A DNA stretch of 8,960 bases, from assembly GCA_019237515.1 (NCBI GenBank), contig JAFAGX010000001.1, positions 1-8,960 of the forward strand, given 5' to 3'. A model generated the notes under the pieces. It saw nothing but the letters and a program-made list of their open reading frames with translations, was not told the origin of the DNA and did no database searches. Every line of letters starts with the position of its first letter. The stretch's first letter is position 1. Positions 1-6,844 of this stretch are shown piece by piece. The DNA comes from Acidobacteriaceae bacterium (GTDB lineage: Bacteria; Acidobacteriota; Terriglobia; Terriglobales; SbA1). Made by a program: the position numbers and the translations under genes.

Positions 1-142
1 CATTTGCTATGGAATTATCAAAGAACACGACGGCGAAATCCGATTGGAAAACGTCGAACCGCACGGCGCCCGCGTCACCGTCGAACTGCCGCTGAGCGAA
101 GCAGTCGCCAGCTTCAGCGCGATGGCCGGCAGAATGAGCTAG
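1..142 (+). CDS. Sensor histidine kinase, C-terminal end (partial)
   Basis: Only the last 46 codons are present; the gene enters from the left edge and ends at TAG 140-142. The visible residues read ICYGIIKEHDGEIRLEN and, further on, GARVTVELPLSE. This is the end of a GHKL/HATPase_c ATP-binding domain: the helix after the G2 box (S/C-Y-G-I-I-K-E-H-x-G-x-I), then the last two beta strands ending in the usual (V/F)xLPL. Such domains bind ATP and phosphorylate a histidine in the same protein, which passes the phosphate to a response regulator. The YGIIKEH form is most common in PAS-containing, NtrB-like soluble or membrane sensor kinases, but the sensor part lies outside the window, so the signal is unknown. 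A short tail of about 14 residues follows the domain. The stop codon overlaps that of the convergent downstream gene. Confidence 0.82.
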   Translation, partial: ICYGIIKEHDGEIRLENVEPHGARVTVELPLSEAVASFSAMAGRMS

Positions 143-549
143 TACAACGCCGGGGAATGTTCTCTTAATTGCAGCAAGTCCCATCGATTTCCGTAGAGAT
201 CTTCGAAAACGGCGACTGTACCGTAGCTTTCCTGCCGCGGCTGCTCCCGAAAGTTCACTCCGCGTGCCTTCATCTGCTCATAGTCGCGCCAGAAGTCATC
301 GGTATGCAAGAACAGGAAAACCCTGCCGCCGGTCTGATTTCCGATGCGGCTCGCCTGCTCGGCATTGGCTGCTTTTGCTAAAAGCAAACTCGTGCCCTGC
401 GAATTTTGCGGACGAACTAAGACCCAACGCTTCCCGCTGCCCAAGGTCGTATCCTCGACCAAAACGAAGCCAAGCATGCCCGTGAAATAGGCTATGGCTT
501 CGTCGTACTCACGAACCACCAGGGCGATGTAGCCGATGGACCGAGACAT
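139..549 (-). CDS. VOC superfamily (glyoxalase/bleomycin-resistance fold) protein
   Basis: A 136-aa protein, the usual length of a single-polypeptide VOC protein, with both beta-alpha-beta-beta-beta modules. Module 1 opens with IGYIALVVREYDEAIAYF (residues 5-22) and LGF. Module 2 holds VFLFLHTDDFWRDYEQM (78-94) and closes with VFEDLYGNRWDLLQL (114-128), the standard FxDxxGNxW(E/D)L ending. Family members include glyoxalase I, extradiol dioxygenases and antibiotic-binding proteins; the HTDDFW subgroup has no assigned substrate that I know of. Metal ligands are not canonical: the usual first-strand His is Tyr7, and the usual last-strand Glu is Asp124. H82 and E116 remain nearby. It may therefore bind metal differently or act as a binder rather than an enzyme. 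It starts at ATG 547-549 without an obvious Shine-Dalgarno; a TATACT box on the minus strand (572-577) is a weak -10 candidate. It is convergent with the kinase. Confidence 0.85.
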   Translation of the reverse strand: MSRSIGYIALVVREYDEAIAYFTGMLGFVLVEDTTLGSGKRWVLVRPQNSQGTSLLLAKAANAEQASRIGNQTGGRVFLFLHTDDFWRDYEQMKARGVNFREQPRQESYGTVAVFEDLYGNRWDLLQLREHSPALY

Positions 550-799
550 GTCTGCCGAGTTCCAGGCGGGCAGTATAGCTGAAGCTCTGCACTACAACTC
601 AGGCACAAAATTGAGCTACAATTTCCAACTGTCTTGTGGGGAGGCAGTCTGCTTTCTCATTCGCGCTGGTCAGGCAATATGCGCGCTTTCTTTCGCAATA
701 CGTTTCTCTGTGATTCTCAATCTACCCGGTGGTGTGTTCGACCACAGAGTACACACGAGGAACCAGAGGACCATTGACTTCTACTAAGGAGAAAACGTT

Positions 800-2305
800 A
801 TGGCAACTGCTCTGAAGATTGTTCCGCCAGAAGAGAGAGTTACAGGTTTCGTCGCAAGAAAGCACAAGATGTTGATCAACGGGAAATGGGTGGATTCTGC
901 TTCCGGGAAGACATTCCCCACCTATAATCCCGCCACCGGGGAAGTGCTCGCCCAAATTGCCGAAGGGGATCGCGAAGATGTCAATCGCGCAGTTCATGCC
1001 GCTCGCAATGCATTTGAGCATGGACCCTGGCGTCGCTTAACCACTTCCGAGCGCGGACGCCTGGTTTGGAAGCTTGCCGACTTGCTGGAGGAAAACCTTG
1101 AAGAGTTCGCTGAACTCGAGAGTCTCGACAATGGCAAGCCGCTGAAGATCGCACGTGTCGCCGACGTTCCTTTGGCCGTGGATTTATTCCGCTACATGGC
1201 TGGCTGGGCGACCAAGATCGAAGGCAATACCATCCCGATTTCTGTCCCCTATGCTCCGGGTTCGAAATTTCTCGCCTATACCCTGCGCGAACCGGTTGGG
1301 GTTGTCGGGCAGATCATCCCCTGGAATTTCCCGTTGTTGATGGCGGCCTGGAAACTGGGACCGGCACTGGCCACCGGTAACACAGTCGTCCTCAAGCCAG
1401 CCGAACAAACTCCTCTGACTGCTCTTCGGCTCGGCGAGCTGATCCATGAAGCCGGATTCCCCGATGGTGTGGTAAATATCGTCCCCGGGTATGGCGAGAC
1501 GGCGGGAGCGGCTTTGGCACAGCATCCCGACGTCGACAAAGTCGCATTCACCGGCTCAACTGAAGTCGGCAAGTTGATTCTGCAAGCTGCCGCTGGAAAT
1601 CTCAAGAAAGTCTCGCTCGAACTCGGTGGCAAGTCACCGAACGTCGTATTTGCTGATGCCGACATGGATTCGGCGATTAACGGGGCGGCCAGCGCAATTT
1701 TCTTCAACCATGGACAGTGCTGCTGCGCCGGATCGCGCCTTTATGTCGAAAAGAAAGTGTTCGATAAGGTTGTAGATGGCGTAGCCGAACAGGCAAAGAA
1801 CATCAAAGTTGGCTCGGGATTTGAGGCGAGCAGTGACATGGGGCCGCTCGTTTCCAAGGAACAACTCGATCGCGTCTGCAGCTATCTTGAGGCGGGCCTT
1901 GCCGAAGGAGCACAGGCCGTGGTTGGCGGCAGCAGGCACGGTGACAAAGGCTATTTCGTAAAACCCACTGTGCTCGTGAATACCAACGAGAAAATGAAAG
2001 TTGTGCAGGAAGAAATTTTCGGGCCCGTGGTGACGGCCATGCCTTTCACCGATCCGAGCGAGGTTGTGCCCAAAGCCAACGACAGCGTTTACGGTCTGGC
2101 GGCAGGGATCTGGACGAAAGACATCCAGAAAGCGCATCGGCTGGCGGCGGACCTGCGGGCCGGAACTGTTTGGGTCAACTGCTACAACATCTTCGACGCG
2201 GCGCTGCCCTTCGGCGGATACAAGCAATCCGGCTGGGGCCGCGAAATGGGCCACGAAGTACTCGAGGCCTACACCGAAACCAAGGCGGTCTGCACCGCTC
2301 TGTAG
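800..2305 (+). CDS. NAD-dependent aldehyde dehydrogenase (ALDH superfamily)
   Basis: A full-length 501-aa cytosolic ALDH that oxidises an aldehyde to the carboxylic acid. All hallmark elements are present: PWNFPLLM with oxyanion Asn176, LKPAEQTPLTA with Lys199 and Glu202, the Rossmann-type loop GSTEVG (252-257), general base Glu274 in LELGGKSPN, nucleophile Cys308 in the triple-Cys motif GQCCCAGSR, and EEIFGPV with Glu405. Glu202 matches the ALDH2 glutamate that holds the adenosine ribose hydroxyls, so NAD is more likely than NADP. The CCC motif and overall sequence resemble the ALDH1/ALDH2 group (acetaldehyde, retinal or betaine-aldehyde type), but substrate cannot be assigned from sequence. 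The start is clear: AAGGAG (786-791) lies 8 nt before ATG 800. It appears to be a single-gene unit, preceded by 250 bp without a gene and followed by a strong hairpin. No clear sigma-70 promoter was found upstream. Confidence 0.96.
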   Translation: MATALKIVPPEERVTGFVARKHKMLINGKWVDSASGKTFPTYNPATGEVLAQIAEGDREDVNRAVHAARNAFEHGPWRRLTTSERGRLVWKLADLLEENLEEFAELESLDNGKPLKIARVADVPLAVDLFRYMAGWATKIEGNTIPISVPYAPGSKFLAYTLREPVGVVGQIIPWNFPLLMAAWKLGPALATGNTVVLKPAEQTPLTALRLGELIHEAGFPDGVVNIVPGYGETAGAALAQHPDVDKVAFTGSTEVGKLILQAAAGNLKKVSLELGGKSPNVVFADADMDSAINGAASAIFFNHGQCCCAGSRLYVEKKVFDKVVDGVAEQAKNIKVGSGFEASSDMGPLVSKEQLDRVCSYLEAGLAEGAQAVVGGSRHGDKGYFVKPTVLVNTNEKMKVVQEEIFGPVVTAMPFTDPSEVVPKANDSVYGLAAGIWTKDIQKAHRLAADLRAGTVWVNCYNIFDAALPFGGYKQSGWGREMGHEVLEAYTETKAVCTAL

Positions 2306-2321
2306 CCTAACCTTCTTGGTG

Positions 2322-2360
2322 GCCCAGGTTCGCGCCACACTCGTGGAAGCGAACCTGGGT
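2322..2360 (+). terminator. Long hairpin after the ALDH gene, probable terminator
   Basis: Perfect 11-bp inverted repeat: CCCAGGTTCGC (2323-2333) and GCGAACCTGGG (2349-2359), extendable by a G-T pair at 2322/2360. The 15-nt interior folds again, CCAC (2335-2338) with GTGG (2343-2346), leaving a 4-nt loop and a small internal bulge, so the whole forms one rod. It begins 17 nt after the ALDH stop and ends 16 nt before the stop of the convergent gene. On the plus strand it is followed by a modest T-rich stretch (ATTCTTTA); on the minus strand there is no T-tract. It therefore fits a terminator for the ALDH transcript best and may work in both directions only with help. Confidence 0.65.
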
Positions 2361-2375
2361 ACATTCTTTAAGCGT

Positions 2376-5300
2376 CTACTGTTGGCTGCTTGCCGGCAAC
2401 GCTTGCAACCCGAAGAGCACGCTGCTCGTCCCTGTCGCCGCCGTTCCTAACACCTGCACTGCTCCAGTGAAACCGGCCGTACTTGGCTGAAATGCTGCGA
2501 GGCCGGTGATATCCGTGCTCACCGTCGTTTGCGATGAAGACAGAATGATCGGCGCGGGAACTGGTGTTATTGTCGTGTCTCCTGGGGAGGTTCCCGGGAA
2601 CGTGCCAGCGCCCCTCTCAACTGTAGAGCGAAAGACGACATTCGCACCCATTATGGAATTGGGGGGCGTTGAACTATCGATGGCGCGGACGATCAAAGGT
2701 TGAAAATTCTGCCCGTCGCTAACTGCTTGGTTCGTTCCGGCAACCGCCTGCAATTGCACCGCGGATACCGGCACTGCCATGGCATAGAACGTTGTGCAGG
2801 GGAGATTCGCCGGTGCGATACAGGCCGTCACCTGTACATCCCCGGCAATCGACCTTAACTGCAGATTCGTGGCCGCATACCCGTTAGCGTCGGCGACGAC
2901 ACCGGGTGCATTCAGCGTCCCTGAACCCTTCGTCACCGCAAAAGTAATGGTTGTCCCACTGATCGGCGATCCGTTTGACAGTGCTCTGGCAATCAGCGGC
3001 AATGTGACACTTGCTCCCTGTGCAACGTGGGCGTTTTGTGGTGCCAGGGCCAAATCAATTGCCAAAGAACGCACCGCAAGCGTGGTTTGCACCTGTTTCG
3101 GCGATGAATAGGAAATGGGTGCAAGTTGTGCGGTGATGGTCGTCACGCCTGCCGCAAACGGAGTCACAAAGGTCGAGGCCAGCCCGCCTTGATCTGTAAC
3201 CAACGAGCAAGACGAAGCGCCGCTGCATGCCGAAAATCCTGCAGCCAGGGTTGAAGTGAAAACAACGGTAGCGCCTGCGACGGGAGTGACGCCGTCCTCA
3301 GCCAACGCTTGCACGATGATCGGATTAGGCGTTTGTCCGCCCATGGGAGTCCACGGATTGGAACCGGCAATGAGCTTGATCGTATCGTTGGGTCCCGCGC
3401 CATACGTCAGAGCGCCCGCCATTGTCGAACTCGCGCCTGTCGCCGCATCAGATAGCGTTACACCGACCGCTCCATCCGAATGCGCAGGTGGCAGCATGAA
3501 TATCTGAGTCGATGAGATCGCTAGGGGTACGACACTGGTATTCCCTACTGACACCTTTGTATTTGCCTCGAATCCGAGCCCACTGACAGCAACCGGCGTG
3601 CCTCCTGCCACACTCACGCGATTTGGCTGAGCGGTATCGCCGTACAGAATTCGCGCATGGTACCGATAATCGGGCCGGCCATCGCCTCGAAAGTCCGAAA
3701 TTCCGATGCGAAATGCCGCCTGCTGCATTAATTGCGCATTCAGGATCGTCATGCCTGCAACCGAGCTGTTGAAAGGCGAGGGTGTTCTCGCAGGAGCGGG
3801 AATGGTGCCATTATCTGTTGATGTCCAAATCCCAATGACCGGTTGAGCTTTGGTCTCGGTCGCCTTGCCGGATTCGTCAATGGCGCTGACGGCGATCGAC
3901 ATGGTTCTGCCCGATTGTCCTTGAAACCAGAAATAATCTGTGGCGCCGTAAGGACTCAGAGAACCGCTCCAATCTCCGCCGTCCGGCACCGGTGCAGGAG
4001 AGCTGTATGTTGGGGCAGGGAACGGATCTGGTTTCTGTACTGCACTTCCCGACATCAAGATATCCTGCTGAACATTGGAGCCGGCATTTACGTTCACAAT
4101 AATTGGTTGGCCAATCGCACCTGACGGTTGCACCTGGTACGGCCCATAGGGTCCAATCATGGTTGACCACATAGGATCGATAGCTTCGACCGTCAATTCG
4201 TACTGGCCGCTAGTTGCGCCATTTGGAAGCTGCAAGCCGCCGAGATCAAAAAATCCCTCCATACGTGAGTCATTTGACCCATAGCTGCTGTACGGCAGGC
4301 CAGTAGGATCGTTGAACCCTGTGACATTATTTCCAGCATTTCCCGTGAAAAGAAAACCTGAGACCGACGCGGCGGCATAAGCCCGGGAAGGTTGCCCGGT
4401 TGACGGATCAATCCAACGGGCGACTACATTTACTCCCTGCATTGCCTGTCCGGGTTGGCCATTTGCAATTCTGAAGTACACGCTTCCGGATATGCGTGCC
4501 GTGCTCGCCGATAAAATCTGTTTTCCGGGAAAGCTGGAAGCGTTCTCCGCAGTCACCGGATAGAGTCGTGAAAGGGCTGCTTGATCGTCCATCTTCGGCT
4601 GGTAGGGACTTGGGTAGCACAAGGTGATCGGAATGCAATTCGAAGGATCGGAAGGATGCATCACCGGCAAGCCAGCGTAATCATCAGATGTAGGCCGCGG
4701 ATTGTGGGTAAAAACGTTATCGTTGACCTGTGACCAATCCAGGCCCAGAATTCGGCCGAATACGCGGACCAACCGGTATTCAACATCAGTTCGCTGTGAC
4801 GCGGACTGCGCGCACTTGCCATTGATCACAGCGAGGGCATGAGCAAAATGCGCATCGCTAGTAAAGTTATCGATCCATCCAAATGCGGCATTGTCGAAGC
4901 ATTCTGAGGCGTCGCCCGCTCCTTGGCCTAGTAAAGCATCGGTGACGCTGCCATCTTCGTCATAAACAATTCCCACGGCAGTTCCGGTCGCGGAGGGAAG
5001 AATGTCGGCTGGCATAGTGATCGTGCCATCGGGATTTCTGTAGACATTTGTTCCACTAACGTCTTCGGCCAGTTGTCCGCTGTGAATTGCTGAAACCGCG
5101 GCAGTGGAGACCGACGTCCATTGACTGAAAGCGTCGGCAACTAAAGCACCGGCGCTCGTAGAAGGAAACGTCGAGCTCAGGTCGCCCTGGTCTGTGTAGT
5201 AATTGATTATCCCTCCCGGCCACGTCAAAGGCGTGCCCATCGTACCTTGGTTAAAGTAGCTGGCCCCTGCCACGTACTTTGGGCCGCCGGCTTGTGCGAA

Positions 5301-5402
5301 TCGCACGAAGACGAGCACCAAAACGATGATTACTGGCCAGCGAAGCGAAAGGTGAGTTCGCGCCCGCCGTTGAAGATCGCCGATATCGCCTGACGATGTC
5401 AT
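2376..5402 (-). CDS. Large secreted protein: degenerate metzincin head, beta-sandwich, IPT/TIG and Ig-like domains
   Basis: A 1008-aa exported protein. Residues 21-38 form a hydrophobic segment ending AQA, probably a signal peptide cut near 38. Residues 43-283 look like a matrixin-type metzincin: a WPGGIINYYTDQG strand, an AFSQW helix, and a Met-turn region VMHP (247-250) followed by MDDQAALSRLYPV. The zinc motif HExGHxLGLxH, however, reads RVFGRILGLDW (213-223), so every ligand and the catalytic Glu are lost. Then come a carboxypeptidase-regulatory-like sandwich (about 303-450), a prepeptidase-C-like domain (about 472-590, ATDYFWFQGQSG), an IPT/TIG domain (about 591-668), and three Big_1/invasin-like Ig repeats (about 672-776, 780-877, 880-1000). 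The eight head and tail cysteines occur as likely pairs (168/197, 256/262, 726/732, 861/869). No C-terminal anchor is visible. The likely role is binding or adhesion at or outside the outer membrane, not proteolysis. ATG 5402 has GGAG 8 nt upstream and overlaps the preceding gene by 4 nt. Confidence 0.88.
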   Translation of the reverse strand: MTSSGDIGDLQRRARTHLSLRWPVIIVLVLVFVRFAQAGGPKYVAGASYFNQGTMGTPLTWPGGIINYYTDQGDLSSTFPSTSAGALVADAFSQWTSVSTAAVSAIHSGQLAEDVSGTNVYRNPDGTITMPADILPSATGTAVGIVYDEDGSVTDALLGQGAGDASECFDNAAFGWIDNFTSDAHFAHALAVINGKCAQSASQRTDVEYRLVRVFGRILGLDWSQVNDNVFTHNPRPTSDDYAGLPVMHPSDPSNCIPITLCYPSPYQPKMDDQAALSRLYPVTAENASSFPGKQILSASTARISGSVYFRIANGQPGQAMQGVNVVARWIDPSTGQPSRAYAAASVSGFLFTGNAGNNVTGFNDPTGLPYSSYGSNDSRMEGFFDLGGLQLPNGATSGQYELTVEAIDPMWSTMIGPYGPYQVQPSGAIGQPIIVNVNAGSNVQQDILMSGSAVQKPDPFPAPTYSSPAPVPDGGDWSGSLSPYGATDYFWFQGQSGRTMSIAVSAIDESGKATETKAQPVIGIWTSTDNGTIPAPARTPSPFNSSVAGMTILNAQLMQQAAFRIGISDFRGDGRPDYRYHARILYGDTAQPNRVSVAGGTPVAVSGLGFEANTKVSVGNTSVVPLAISSTQIFMLPPAHSDGAVGVTLSDAATGASSTMAGALTYGAGPNDTIKLIAGSNPWTPMGGQTPNPIIVQALAEDGVTPVAGATVVFTSTLAAGFSACSGASSCSLVTDQGGLASTFVTPFAAGVTTITAQLAPISYSSPKQVQTTLAVRSLAIDLALAPQNAHVAQGASVTLPLIARALSNGSPISGTTITFAVTKGSGTLNAPGVVADANGYAATNLQLRSIAGDVQVTACIAPANLPCTTFYAMAVPVSAVQLQAVAGTNQAVSDGQNFQPLIVRAIDSSTPPNSIMGANVVFRSTVERGAGTFPGTSPGDTTITPVPAPIILSSSQTTVSTDITGLAAFQPSTAGFTGAVQVLGTAATGTSSVLFGLQALPASSQQ

Positions 5403-5956
5403 GGCCGGTTCTCCAGCGCGGAGTGTAAAGCGTGGCTGAACTCTTCAGGAGTGAGCTGGATTCTTTCTGGACCATGCCTGATCGGACCGGGGTTGCGCAC
5501 TGGCATCAAGGGCGCTCGCCCGGAACCAACGATAATGTGGCCACCTGGATCGACGGCGAACCGGCCAGACATGCCTCCTACAGGACTGGTGAGGCCAAGC
5601 TTGCTGGGCGGATAAAGAAATAAAAGCACCTTCTCCCCGGGGCGGTACGTTTCCCCCGATTGCCACAAACCGGCATATTCGCTTATCACCAGGTATTCAC
5701 CGGTTCCCACACCTAAATAGCCTTTCTCCACGTGAAAAGTGATCCGCACAACGCCCACGCTGTCGGTAGCGGTCGGCGAAATCCGGGCAACCGACTTCAC
5801 CGTGCCAGAAAATATGTAACCGGATTTATGAGCTAACCGAGGCAAGTTCCCGATCACCTCGCTATGGCCAGCCAAGGGGAGTTCGGCAGCGTCTGGAAAA
5901 TACGGAAGAAAGAGCATTGCTATTGCAACCAGAACTGTACGCAAGGGGCCGGGCAT
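5399..5956 (-). CDS. Small secreted protein, possible OB/NTR (TIMP-like) fold, coupled to the large protein
   Basis: Not a family I can name with certainty. From ATG 5956 it is 185 aa: a signal peptide with hydrophobic core about residues 7-20 and a probable cut after DAA (24), a mostly beta middle, then a Gly/Pro-rich stretch and a helix (TPEEFSHALHSALE) near the C-terminus. The middle runs YIFSGTVKSVARI, VRITFHVEKGYLG, GEYLVISEY, then GETYRPGEKVLLFLYPP. This order (sGxVxxV, then FxVxxxylG, then G..f..Gek.LlFl) is what bacterial NTR/TIMP-like OB folds show, though all cysteines are missing; this is my inference. It is first in an operon: its TGA overlaps the ATG of the large protein (ATGA, 5399-5402), implying translational coupling. 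ATG 5956 is preferred because GAGG lies 6 nt upstream; an in-frame GTG at 5968 would add four residues and has no Shine-Dalgarno. Confidence 0.75.
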   Translation of the reverse strand: MPGPLRTVLVAIAMLFLPYFPDAAELPLAGHSEVIGNLPRLAHKSGYIFSGTVKSVARISPTATDSVGVVRITFHVEKGYLGVGTGEYLVISEYAGLWQSGETYRPGEKVLLFLYPPSKLGLTSPVGGMSGRFAVDPGGHIIVGSGRAPLMPVRNPGPIRHGPERIQLTPEEFSHALHSALENRP

Positions 5957-6199
5957 GGCAAACCTCACCAGAGCTACAGGGCCAGAAGACGGGAGTAGTT
6001 GTATGCTAGATAACCACGGATTTTCTGGCAGTGCGCTTTCTCACGGCATGGGCGTGACGGATGGCCATTTGCACAGGCTTGTTCGCACACTGGAGCACCT
6101 CTTGGTTCCTGATCTTCTCGTCCTTGCATCTTAGGACGGACATTTGCCCCATTGCTTGTCCATCACTTTATGATTGCAATCCACACTTGGTATACATTT

Positions 6200-6203
6200 G
6201 AGG
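6200..6203 (+). promoter_or_regulatory. Shine-Dalgarno that sets the methyltransferase start
   Basis: GAGG, within TTGAGGGAATCT, lies 6 nt before ATG 6210 and supports this start over the in-frame TTG at 6174. A TATACAT box (6191-6197) just upstream resembles a -10 element but would leave a very short leader, so I do not call it as a promoter. Confidence 0.6.
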
Positions 6204-6209
6204 GAATCT

Positions 6210-6833
6210 ATGTCAGTGCTTAGAGCGCGACGTCCGGTTTTGGCCCCATTACTCGAAAGTCGGGCTGGCGCGGCGGCTTTGCGCATTTGGTTGTTCGCGC
6301 GAAACTTCTTCAGATATCCAACCATGCTTGGCTCTGTAATCCCGAGTTCACCCTTCCTCGTCAACGATGTGCTTTCGGCTGTGGATTGGCAGCACGCGCG
6401 CGTGATTGTGGAATTTGGACCGGGTGTCGGCACAATCACGGCGGAGATATTGCGGCGCATGCATCCCGATGCAACCCTGGTTGCCATCGAATTAAATCAG
6501 GAATTTGCAAGATTCCTGGAGAGCGAGTTAAAAGATACTCGCTTGCGAGTGGTGAACTCCTCGGCCGCGGCGTTGCAAACCGTTCTCACGCGCCTTGGCT
6601 TGGCGCAGGCCGATTACATTATCTCCGGGGTGCCCTATACGACGATGTCGGACGCAACTCGCCGCAACATCTTGCAGCAATGCCGTGCTGCGCTTAAACC
6701 CGACGGCGCGCTGGTGATTTATCAGTTCACGGGCACGATTTTGCCCTACTTGCGCTCCAGCTTTGGTTCGGTGCAGCAGCGCTTTCAGCCGCTGAACATC
6801 CTTCCCGCGCGCATCTTCCATTGCACACGCTAG
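6210..6833 (+). CDS. Class I SAM-dependent methyltransferase, PmtA-like (phospholipid N-methyltransferase type)
   Basis: A 207-aa protein with a class I Rossmann methyltransferase core. Motif I is VEFGPGVGTIT (67-77), the acidic ribose-binding residue is Glu94 in VAIELN, and motif IV reads IISGVPYTTM (137-146). The preceding segment, FFRYPTMLGSVIPSSPFLV (33-51), and the ending LNILPARIFHC are features of the phospholipid N-methyltransferase (PmtA-like) group. Those enzymes methylate phosphatidylethanolamine toward phosphatidylcholine at the inner membrane face; the basic, aromatic N-terminal helix (about 24-37) would suit membrane contact. The alternative is an rRNA adenine dimethylase-like enzyme, but the usual N(L)PY is SGVPY here, which favours PmtA. 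ATG 6210 is chosen because GAGG (6200-6203) lies 6 nt upstream; a TTG at 6174 would add 12 residues without support. The gene ends 11 bp from the convergent TPR gene, leaving no room for a terminator. Confidence 0.82.
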   Translation: MSVLRARRPVLAPLLESRAGAAALRIWLFARNFFRYPTMLGSVIPSSPFLVNDVLSAVDWQHARVIVEFGPGVGTITAEILRRMHPDATLVAIELNQEFARFLESELKDTRLRVVNSSAAALQTVLTRLGLAQADYIISGVPYTTMSDATRRNILQQCRAALKPDGALVIYQFTGTILPYLRSSFGSVQQRFQPLNILPARIFHCTR

Positions 6834-6844
6834 CATCACGGGAG

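Noticed and set aside
729..745. GTGGT / ACCAC inverted repeat as an operator for ALDH
   Set aside because: A 5-bp match with a 7-nt spacer is not distinctive, and no regulator gene is adjacent.
536..787. 83-codon plus-strand frame across the VOC start and the region before ALDH
   Set aside because: It overlaps the start of the VOC gene on the other strand, has no ribosome site, and the product has no protein-like pattern.
1634..2338. 234-codon open frame antisense to the aldehyde dehydrogenase
   Set aside because: It lies wholly over a well-supported ALDH with all motifs; the translated sequence shows no domain, and long antisense frames are expected with this codon use.
6119..6138. Small hairpin CGTCC / GGACG before the methyltransferase
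   Set aside because: Only 5 bp with a 10-nt loop and no T-tract; too weak for a terminator or riboswitch.
6061..6201. 46-codon Cys-rich small frame upstream of the methyltransferase, ending in its ribosome site
   Set aside because: No good Shine-Dalgarno, no recognisable motif, and low-complexity composition; a leader peptide cannot be excluded but is not supported.
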